Position numbers and translations under genes: made by a program. A stretch of 64,000 nt of DNA from Rhodocyclus tenuis (GTDB lineage: Bacteria > Pseudomonadota > Gammaproteobacteria > Burkholderiales > Rhodocyclaceae), in NCBI RefSeq assembly GCF_014197755.1, contig NZ_JACIGE010000001.1, forward strand, positions 434,001 through 498,000. Direction: 5' to 3'. Under the pieces are notes generated by a model. The model saw only the letters and a list, made by a program, of their open reading frames with translations. It was not told the origin of the DNA and did not search any database. Positions 56,326-64,000 of this stretch are shown piece by piece. How positions within the stretch are numbered: position 1 is the stretch's first letter; every line of letters begins with the position of its first letter.

Positions 56326-56973
56326 ATGGACTTTCGTCAGCAATTCATCGAGTTTGCCGTCGGCCGCAACGCGCTGCTGTTCGGCGAATTCATCACCAAG
56401 GCCGGGCGCTGCTCGCCGTACTTCTTCAACGCCGGCCTGTTCAACGACGGCGATTCGCTCGATCAACTGGCGCAATTTTACGCCAGCGCCATCCTCGATC
56501 ACGGCATCGCCTTCGACGGACTGTTCGGCCCGGCGTACAAGGGAATCCCGCTGGCGGCGACGACTGCCGTCGCGCTGGCGCGGCAGGGCTGCAACCGGCC
56601 GTTCTCGTACAACCGCAAGGAAGCCAAGGACCATGGCGAGGGCGGCACCATCGTCGGCGCCAAGCTCGCCGGGCGCGTGCTGATCATTGACGACGTGATC
56701 TCGGCCGGCACCTCGGTGCGCGAATCGGTAGAGATCATCCGCGCCGCTGGCGCCACGCCCTGCGGCGTCGTCATCGCGCTCGACCGCATGGAGCGCGGCA
56801 AGGGCGAACTGTCCGCCGTGCAGGAAGTGACTCGCGACTACGACATTCCGGTGATCGCCGTCGCCAGCCTCGACGACCTGCTCGCCTTCCTGCATCGCCG
56901 CGCCGACTTCGCTGGCTTCGAGGACGCCGTTGCCAACTACCGGCGCGAATATGGCGTCGCGCGCGCGGCCTGA
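56326..56973 (+). CDS. pyrE: Orotate phosphoribosyltransferase
   Basis: This 215-residue enzyme of pyrimidine synthesis joins orotate to PRPP. It shows [45 protein letters not shown] (the mobile loop) and the PRPP motif [16 protein letters not shown] 56326 (MDFRQQF) matches family N-termini; an ATG five codons upstream at 56311 is possible. The next gene starts inside its last 23 bases. Confidence 0.95.
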   Translation: MDFRQQFIEFAVGRNALLFGEFITKAGRCSPYFFNAGLFNDGDSLDQLAQFYASAILDHGIAFDGLFGPAYKGIPLAATTAVALARQGCNRPFSYNRKEAKDHGEGGTIVGAKLAGRVLIIDDVISAGTSVRESVEIIRAAGATPCGVVIALDRMERGKGELSAVQEVTRDYDIPVIAVASLDDLLAFLHRRADFAGFEDAVANYRREYGVARAA

Positions 56974-57580
56974 TCTTCTCCTGGCGCTCGCGCTGGCGCT
57001 CGCCGCCAGCGAGGCCGGCGCCGCCGGGCGCTTTTTCTGCTGCAACGACGATCAGGGCCGGCAGGTGTGCGGCGACATCCTGCCGCCGGTCTGCGTCGGC
57101 CGCGCCTATCGCGAGATCGGCGAAGGCGGCACGACAGCGCGGCGCGTCGAAGCGCCGCTGACGGCCGAACAACGCGCACGGCGCGACGCCGAAGAAAAAC
57201 GTCACCGCGAGGAAGAAGCGGCGCTGCGCGACCAGCGCCGCCGCGATCAGGCGCTGCTCGACACCTATGGCAGCGAACGCGACATCGAGCTGCTGCGTAA
57301 CCGGGCGGAGAACGAGGTGCGCCAGTCGATGCGCGACGCCGAGACGAAAATCGAGGAAGCGCGTCTGCGCCGGCAGAAGTACGAGAACGAAGCCGAGTTC
57401 TACCGCAAGAAAGCGCTACCGGCCGAGGTCGAGATGGGCCTGCGCGACGCCGACCTTGAAATCAACGCCTTCCTCTCGATCATCGAATCGAAGAAGCGCG
57501 AACTCGCGACGATTCGCGAAAAGTACGACGAAGATCTGCGCCGCTACCGCGAGGTGTCGCGGCGCCTGCCGCCACGCTGA
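56951..57580 (+). CDS. Secreted coiled-coil protein with N-terminal DUF4124-like segment
   Basis: The 209-residue protein begins inside the end of pyrE. A signal peptide ([17 protein letters not shown]) is followed by a short cysteine-rich part, [19 protein letters not shown], resembling the DUF4124 domain. A long charged coiled coil makes up the rest ([57 protein letters not shown]). It is probably periplasmic. The function is unknown. Confidence 0.7.
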   Translation: MASRARPDLLLALALALAASEAGAAGRFFCCNDDQGRQVCGDILPPVCVGRAYREIGEGGTTARRVEAPLTAEQRARRDAEEKRHREEEAALRDQRRRDQALLDTYGSERDIELLRNRAENEVRQSMRDAETKIEEARLRRQKYENEAEFYRKKALPAEVEMGLRDADLEINAFLSIIESKKRELATIREKYDEDLRRYREVSRRLPPR

Positions 57581-57886
57581 TCGATCACGAGCTGAAAAAA
57601 CCACGCGCTCGCAACCAATTCCCACCGCCAGCGTCGCGCCACCGACCACCCGGCAGGCCGGGTGCCGGGCGCGACGATTTGTGACAGCCATGAGGAGCGC
57701 CCGGCGCCCGGCCTGCCGCGCTCAACGCTCCGCGTTCAGCTCCCGATAGTCAGTGCTCAGCCAACAAAGCGCCTGCCACAGCAAGCCTTCACACTCACCC
57801 GCACCAAGACCAAAACCCGCCCCCCAAGCAACGCAGGGACGTGACGACGAAGCCTGCTCCGCCGCCGCTCAAGCGAATCAAGCGGC
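57581..57886. other. 306-base gap between convergent genes
   Basis: Apart from the inverted repeat at 57651-57718, I see no gene, promoter or repeat here. Base composition is less GC-skewed by codons than in the neighbours, as expected for non-coding DNA. Confidence 0.5.
57651..57718. repeat. 22-base near-perfect inverted repeat
   Basis: Arms at 57651-57672 and 57697-57718 are complementary except for one T/C position (a G-U pair in RNA), with a 24-base loop. It lies between the convergent coiled-coil gene and gatB. The sub-sequence GCCGGGTGCCGGGC also occurs at 36443-36456, another gap. It may be a bidirectional terminator or a REP-like palindrome. Confidence 0.6.
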
Positions 57887-59350
57887 TCAGGCGCCGAGCT
57901 TGCTGCGCAGCAGCTGGTTCACCTGCTGCGGATTGGCCTTGCCCTTGGTTGCCTTCATCGCCTGACCGACCAGCGCGTTGAACGCCTTCTCCTTGCCGGC
58001 GCGGAACTCGGCGACCATCGCTGCGTTATTGGCAAGCACCTCGTCGATCAGCGCCTCGATGGCGCCGCTGTCGGTGATCTGCTTGAGTCCCTGCGCCTCG
58101 ATGATGCGGTCGGCAGCGTCGTCGCCGCTTCCGCCTTCGCCCGCCCACATCGCGTCGAAGACCTTCTTGGCGATATTGTTCGAGATGGTGTTGTCGCTGA
58201 TGCGCGCGACCAGCCGGCCGAGCTGCACTGCGCTCACCGGCGCCGCCGCCAGTTCGATTCCCTCGCGATTGACGCGCGCCGCCAGATCGACCATCACCCA
58301 GTTGGCGCAGGGCTTGGCGCTCGCCGTACCGGCACTGGCGACGGCCGCTTCGTAGTAGCTCGAAATCTCGAGCGAGGCGGTCAGGGTCGTCGCGTCGTAG
58401 TCGGACAGGCCGTAGTCGGCGACGAAGCGGGCACGCTTGGCGACCGGCAGCTCGGGCATCTCGCCGCGCACGCGCTCGATCCAGTCGGCGCCGATGACGA
58501 GCGGCAACAGGTCGGGGTCAGGGAAATAGCGGTAATCGTGCGCGTCTTCCTTGCTGCGCATGGCGCGTGTCTCGCCCGATTCGGGGTCGAACAGCACCGT
58601 CGCCTGCTGGATGCGGCCACCGTCCTCGATCGTCTCGATCTGCCAGCGCACTTCGTAGTCGATCGCCTGCTGCATGAAGCGGAAGGAGTTGAGGTTCTTG
58701 ATCTCCCGCCGCGTGCCGAGCGGGCCGCCGGGGCGACGCACCGAGACGTTGGCGTCGCAGCGGAACGAGCCTTCCTGCATGTTGCCGTCGCAGATGCCGA
58801 TCCAGCGCACCAGCGCGTGCAGCGCGCGCGCGTAGGCGACGGCTTCGGCCGACGAACGCAGGTCGGGCTCGGAAACGATTTCGAGCAGCGGCGTTCCGGC
58901 GCGGTTGAGGTCGATCCCCGACTTGCCGTGGAAATCCTCGTGCAGGCTCTTGCCGGCGTCTTCCTCGAGGTGCGCGCGCGTCAGACGGATCGTCTTGTCG
59001 GCATCGCCGACGCGGATGACGATCTCTCCGCCTTTTACCACCGGATCTTCGAACTGGCTGATCTGGTAGCCCTTGGGCAGGTCGGGGTAGAAGTAATTCT
59101 TGCGCGCGAAGACCGAGCGTTCGGCGACTTCGGCGCCGACCGCCAGACCGAAGCGGATCGCGCATTCGACCGCAGCACGGTTAAGCACCGGCAGCACACC
59201 GGGCAGCGCCAGATCGACGGCGCAGGCCTGCACGTTCGGCGCGGCGCCGAAGGCGATCGATGCGCCGGAAAATATTTTCGACTGTGTTGCCAGCTGTGCG
59301 TGCGTCTCGATGCCGATGACGACTTCCCAACCCCTGTTCGCTTCGCTCAT
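57887..59350 (-). CDS. gatB: Asp/Glu-tRNA(Asn/Gln) amidotransferase subunit B
   Basis: The 487-residue subunit binds mischarged tRNA and phosphorylates the side chain for transamidation. Motifs: [44 protein letters not shown] and the metal cysteine region; the C-terminal YqeY-like tail ends [13 protein letters not shown]. It is the last gene of the gatC-gatA-(lipoprotein)-gatB group. Its presence implies indirect Gln- and/or Asn-tRNA formation. Confidence 0.96.
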   Translation of the reverse strand: MSEANRGWEVVIGIETHAQLATQSKIFSGASIAFGAAPNVQACAVDLALPGVLPVLNRAAVECAIRFGLAVGAEVAERSVFARKNYFYPDLPKGYQISQFEDPVVKGGEIVIRVGDADKTIRLTRAHLEEDAGKSLHEDFHGKSGIDLNRAGTPLLEIVSEPDLRSSAEAVAYARALHALVRWIGICDGNMQEGSFRCDANVSVRRPGGPLGTRREIKNLNSFRFMQQAIDYEVRWQIETIEDGGRIQQATVLFDPESGETRAMRSKEDAHDYRYFPDPDLLPLVIGADWIERVRGEMPELPVAKRARFVADYGLSDYDATTLTASLEISSYYEAAVASAGTASAKPCANWVMVDLAARVNREGIELAAAPVSAVQLGRLVARISDNTISNNIAKKVFDAMWAGEGGSGDDAADRIIEAQGLKQITDSGAIEALIDEVLANNAAMVAEFRAGKEKAFNALVGQAMKATKGKANPQQVNQLLRSKLGA

Positions 59351-59404
59351 GGCCTTCCCGTTCCTGCGTCCGAATCCGTGTGAATAGCTGCGTGAAAATC
59401 TGTG

Positions 59405-59926
59405 TCAAAAACAGCGGCCGCTCCTGGCATCGACCAGGATGGGCCACAGATAACTGAATGAATCACCCGTACATTGCGCCGCGCAGCCGTTGAAGGCGAC
59501 GGTGACGCCTTTTTCCTGCTGCCAGATGCGTACCTTGCAACCGCTCTCGGCAGCGGTGAGCAATACCGTCGGCAGCTTTTCGGTCTGCGCGAAGGACTTC
59601 AGGTCGAAGCGGCAGCTGCCCTTGCCCGGCATGTTCACTTCGGCGGCGAAGCGCTTGACCACCGCGTCGCTGACGTGCAGGTCGAGCTTGCCCCGGGTGC
59701 CGATCTCGTCGCGGAAACTGCAGCGCGTGCGCACATTGAGCGCCTGCACCGGCATCGGCTTGAGATTGCGGCCGAGCAGATGACGCAAGGGCTGCGAACG
59801 CATCGCTTCCTCGGCCTGCACTTCTTCGGGCGGCAGCGGTTCCGCTGGCGGCGGCACTGGTGGCGTCGCGCAGGCGGCGAGCAGCAGGGCTGCCAGCGCC
59901 AGCAGGCGGCCGCGCCTTGCTGCCAC
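59405..59926 (-). CDS. Lipoprotein of unknown function between gatA and gatB
   Basis: The 173-residue protein starts at GTG 59926, 11 bases after gatA. It has a lipoprotein signal (LLALAALLLAACA), a proline-rich linker, and a cysteine-containing globular part (RTRCSFRDEIGTRGKLDLHV; GCAAQCTGDSFSYLWPILVD). Its four mature-domain cysteines could form disulfides. Not recognised by function. It lies 54 bases ahead of gatB and is probably co-transcribed. Confidence 0.75.
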   Translation of the reverse strand: MAARRGRLLALAALLLAACATPPVPPPAEPLPPEEVQAEEAMRSQPLRHLLGRNLKPMPVQALNVRTRCSFRDEIGTRGKLDLHVSDAVVKRFAAEVNMPGKGSCRFDLKSFAQTEKLPTVLLTAAESGCKVRIWQQEKGVTVAFNGCAAQCTGDSFSYLWPILVDARSGRCF

Positions 59927-59937
59927 CGGCCACGACC

Positions 59938-61422
59938 TCAGTCGGCCAGCGCCGTCGGGCGCTGCCGGTGCCAGTCGGTCGCCTGCTGGTAGCGATGCGC
60001 CACTTCGAGCAGGCGCGCTTCGCCAAAATAATTGCCGATCAGCTGCAGGCCGGCAGGCAGGCCGTCGGCCAGACCGCAGGGAATCGACATTCCCGGCAGA
60101 CCCGCCAGATTCACAGCGATCGTATATATATCAGATAGATACATCTGCACTGGATCGGCCGCCTTCTCGCCGATGCGGAAAGCCGTTCCCGGGCTGGTCG
60201 GCCCCATGATCACGTCGCATTCCTTGAAGGCGCGCGCGAAGTCGTCGGCGATCAGGCGACGGATGCGCTGCGCCTGCCGGTAATAGGCGTCGTAATAGCC
60301 GTGCGACAGCACGTAGCTGCCGATCAGGATGCGCCGCTTCACTTCGGCGCCGAAACCCTGCGCGCGCGTCTTGGCGTACATGTCGTCGAGGTCGGTGTAC
60401 TCCGGCGCGCGATGGCCGTAGCGGACGCCGTCGAACCTGGACAGGTTCGAACTCGCTTCGGCCGGGGCGATCACGTAGTAGGCGGGCACCGACAGCTGCA
60501 TCGCCGGCAGGCTGACTTCGACCGTCTCGGCGCCAAGCGCACGGTAGGCGGCGATCGCCTCGTCGACGCGCGCCATCACCGCCGCGTCGCAGCCGGCGCG
60601 TTCGGCCTCGCCGAAGAATTCGCGCGGCAGGCCGATCTTCAGGCCAGCGAGCGGCTTCGCCGGCGCGTCGTCGGCGAGCAGGCGGGTGTAATCCTCGGCC
60701 GGGCGCTCGACGCTGGTCGAGTCGCGCGTGTCGAAACCGGCCATGGTGTTGAGCAGCAGCGCACAGTCCTCGGCCGAGCGCGCCATCGGCCCGGCCTGGT
60801 CGAGCGACGAGGCGAAAGCGATCATTCCCCAGCGCGAAACGACGCCGTAGGTCGGCTTCAGTCCGGTGAGGCCGCACAGCGCCGCCGGCTGACGGATCGA
60901 ACCGCCGGTGTCGGTACCGGTCGCCGCCGGCGCCAGCCGCGCGGCCACTGCGGCGGCCGATCCGCCCGACGAGCCGCCGGGAACGCGCGCGGTATCCCAC
61001 GGGTTCTTCACCGCGCCGAAATACGAAGTTTCGTTCGACGAGCCCATGGCGAACTCGTCCATATTGGTCTTGCCCAGATTGACCGCGCCGGCGGCGTCGA
61101 AGCGCTCGATCACCGTCGCGTCGTAGGGGCTGACGAAGTTCTCCAGCATGTGCGAGCCGCAGGTGGTGCGCCAGCCCTGCGCGCAGAAGATGTCCTTCTG
61201 CGCCAGCGGGATGCCGAGCAAGGGAGCGGCCTCGCCCGTAGCACGGCGGGCGTCGGCGGCAGCTGCCTGCGCCAGGCTCTTTGCCGCGTCGAGCGTGACA
61301 AAGGCGTTGAGTTGCGGGTTGAGGCGGGCGATACGCTCGAGGTAAGTCTGCGTCAGCTCGACGCTGGAGAATTCGCGCGCAGCGAGCCCCTGCGCCAGTT
61401 CCTTGAGGCTCTTTTCGATCAT
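59938..61422 (-). CDS. gatA: Asp/Glu-tRNA(Asn/Gln) amidotransferase subunit A
   Basis: This 494-residue amidase subunit releases ammonia from glutamine. The Ser-cis-Ser-Lys triad is visible: Lys in [10 protein letters not shown], cis-Ser and nucleophile Ser in [13 protein letters not shown] and [13 protein letters not shown]. Its start overlaps the gatC stop by four bases. Confidence 0.97.
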   Translation of the reverse strand: MIEKSLKELAQGLAAREFSSVELTQTYLERIARLNPQLNAFVTLDAAKSLAQAAAADARRATGEAAPLLGIPLAQKDIFCAQGWRTTCGSHMLENFVSPYDATVIERFDAAGAVNLGKTNMDEFAMGSSNETSYFGAVKNPWDTARVPGGSSGGSAAAVAARLAPAATGTDTGGSIRQPAALCGLTGLKPTYGVVSRWGMIAFASSLDQAGPMARSAEDCALLLNTMAGFDTRDSTSVERPAEDYTRLLADDAPAKPLAGLKIGLPREFFGEAERAGCDAAVMARVDEAIAAYRALGAETVEVSLPAMQLSVPAYYVIAPAEASSNLSRFDGVRYGHRAPEYTDLDDMYAKTRAQGFGAEVKRRILIGSYVLSHGYYDAYYRQAQRIRRLIADDFARAFKECDVIMGPTSPGTAFRIGEKAADPVQMYLSDIYTIAVNLAGLPGMSIPCGLADGLPAGLQLIGNYFGEARLLEVAHRYQQATDWHRQRPTALAD

Positions 61423-61706
61423 TCGATCACCTTCGGCACCAGATAGAGTCCGGCAGCGGTTTCCGGAGCCACCGCCTGGAAGGCTTCGCGCCGGTCGACT
61501 TCGCTGACGCGGTCCGCGCGCAGGCGCTGCGCGAGGTCGAGCGCATGCGCCATCGGCTCAACGCCCTGCGTGTCGACCGCCTGCATCGCTTCGATGAGCG
61601 AAAAGATGCCGTTGAGTTCGCCGAGTGCGGTCTGCGCCTCGGCATCGCTGATTTCGATCCGCGCCAGTTTGGCAACGTGGCGGACCTGTTCGAGAGTGAG
61701 CGACAT
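61419..61706 (-). CDS. gatC: Asp/Glu-tRNA(Asn/Gln) amidotransferase subunit C
   Basis: The 95-residue subunit stabilises GatA-GatB. It has the pattern [18 protein letters not shown], then [22 protein letters not shown] and LVPKVIE at the end. First gene of the gat operon, divergent from mreB across 269 bases. Confidence 0.95.
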   Translation of the reverse strand: MSLTLEQVRHVAKLARIEISDAEAQTALGELNGIFSLIEAMQAVDTQGVEPMAHALDLAQRLRADRVSEVDRREAFQAVAPETAAGLYLVPKVIE

Positions 61707-61783
61707 GGCTGCGAAGTGATCAGGAAAGCGGTAAAAAACAGGAAAAAACCGGGCGGCGCGTCAGGCCGGAAAACGCGGCCTGA

Positions 61784-63019
<1,236 letters not shown>

Positions 63020-63224
63020 GGCACTGCGCGTGAAGCCAGCCCTGCCGGGGTGCCCGGACGGGTCGTCTCCGGCGGAAACCCCGGCCAGGCAGAAGACCGC
63101 CCGGATATCCGCTGTGCAATACGCCCGCCAGCACCCGCCGGCAAGCCGTTCAGCGCGCCACCCGGGGCTGTTGTACTCGGTCCTTTACCGCCCCACTCAC
63201 TGATCCGGAGTTGCCGAAGCGCCG

Positions 63225-64000
63225 ATGGATCATCAGCCGCCCCCCTTTTTCAAGCGCGGACCGGCACCGCTGGCCCTGCTGACCATTTATGTCGCGACCT
63301 CGATCGCCCTGCTGGTCGTCGACGCGCGGCTACGCACGCTGGAAGTGGTACGCCAGGCCATCGCCGCCGTGACTCATCCCCTGCAGGAAATCGCGCAGCA
63401 ACCCGTGCGCGCGCTGGCCGGCGTTGGTGAACAGCTGCAGAGCACGGCAAAAACGCAGGACGAGAACGAGCGCCTGCGCCGCGAGCGTCTCGAGCAGTCG
63501 GCTCAACTGCTGCGTACGCAGCAACTCGAAGTCGAGAACGCCCGCCTGCGCCGACTGCTCGGCGTCGGCGAGCGTCAGGGTGTCAGCGCCCGTGCTGCCG
63601 AAGTGCTGCGCACTGCACGCGATCCGTTCTCGCATCGCATCATCATCAACAAGGGGCAGCAGGATGAAGTTGTCGCCGGACAGCCGGTGCTCGACGACGC
63701 AGGCATTGTCGGTCAGGTGACGCGCGTTTTCCCCTTCGTCTCCGAAGTGACGCTGATCACCGACAAGGATCAGGCGGTACCGGTACAGATCGTGCGCAAC
63801 GGACTGCGCTCGGTCGTCTTCGGCCTTGGCGACGGGCGTCTTGAGCTGCGCTTCATGCCCGCCAACGCCGACGTGCAGGAAGGTGACGAGCTGGTGACTT
63901 CGGGCATCGACGGCGTCTTCCTGGCCGGCTTCCCGGTAGCCAGGATCGAGCGCATCGAGCGCGACAGTGCCTATTCCTTCGCACGCATCACCTGCGTCCC
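63225..64000 (+). CDS. mreC: Rod-shape-determining protein MreC (partial, runs off the window)
   Basis: The first 258 codons are present; the 3' end is outside the window. One N-terminal membrane helix (LALLTIYVATSIALLVVDAR) is followed by a coiled coil (QDENERLRRERLEQSAQLLR; VENARLRRLLGV). Then comes the MreC beta domain (EVLRTARDPFSHRIIINKG; GIVGQVTRVFPFVSEVTLITD). It connects MreB to the periplasmic elongation machinery. The start is ATG 63225. Confidence 0.95.
   Translation, partial: MDHQPPPFFKRGPAPLALLTIYVATSIALLVVDARLRTLEVVRQAIAAVTHPLQEIAQQPVRALAGVGEQLQSTAKTQDENERLRRERLEQSAQLLRTQQLEVENARLRRLLGVGERQGVSARAAEVLRTARDPFSHRIIINKGQQDEVVAGQPVLDDAGIVGQVTRVFPFVSEVTLITDKDQAVPVQIVRNGLRSVVFGLGDGRLELRFMPANADVQEGDELVTSGIDGVFLAGFPVARIERIERDSAYSFARITCV

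Overview
This 64 kb window is a GC-rich, gene-dense stretch of a proteobacterial chromosome, most likely a betaproteobacterium and probably Rhodocyclales-like. The reasons are an adenosylhomocysteine riboswitch in front of ahcY, a regulatory-only phosphotransferase (PTS) set with HPr kinase, gshA/gshB of the short proteobacterial type, a RibB fused to a decayed RibA domain, gatCAB, and the dapF-DUF484-xerC block. It is almost entirely housekeeping DNA. I see no rRNA, tRNA, CRISPR array, prophage or insertion sequence.

Left part (1-19 kb): a PAS-containing chemotaxis receptor, cutA-dsbD, a lysine/alanine-rich DNA-binding-type protein, an OmpR/EnvZ-like two-component pair diverging from a PAS-PAS-GAF-PAS-GGDEF-EAL protein, a Spy/CpxP-like periplasmic protein, and an ScfR/RamB-type regulator convergent with it. 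Diverging from that regulator is a five-gene branched-chain-amino-acid-type ABC transporter (Tat-exported binding protein, two permeases, two ATPases). A hemolysin III family membrane protein follows.

Middle part (19-36 kb): plsB (minus strand), then a long plus-strand run: ribE, ribB(X), ribH, nusB, thiL, pgpA, pncC, a LexA-controlled recA with recX, a candidate structured RNA, then lptB, rpoN, hpf, ptsN, hprK and psiF. Opposite these lie ptsI, ptsH and a mannose-type EIIA. ptsN, hprK, ptsI, ptsH and the EIIA form a phosphorelay with no sugar permease, so the role is regulatory.

Right part (36-64 kb): a minus-strand group (apbE, gshB, gshA, an orphan adenine-N6 DNA methyltransferase, rlmI), a GNAT gene, then xerC, DUF484, dapF, a GNAT gene and two lipid A acyltransferases. 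The activated-methyl-cycle genes follow on the plus strand: metK, an HD-GYP phosphodiesterase, ahcY behind its riboswitch, and metF. After these come yqjD/yqjE/yqjK-type membrane proteins with a LETM1-like protein, xthA, pyrE and a secreted coiled-coil protein. The window closes with gatCAB (a lipoprotein gene sits between gatA and gatB), mreB, and mreC running off the end.

The most interesting non-coding signals are: a TTTGCAA-type motif shared by the regulator's own promoter and two nearby promoters; a foldable, terminator-ended segment between recX and lptB; a terminator-like hairpin just before metK; a 22-base inverted repeat near 57.7 kb; and a 38-codon reading frame with a strong ribosome site between the two permease genes.
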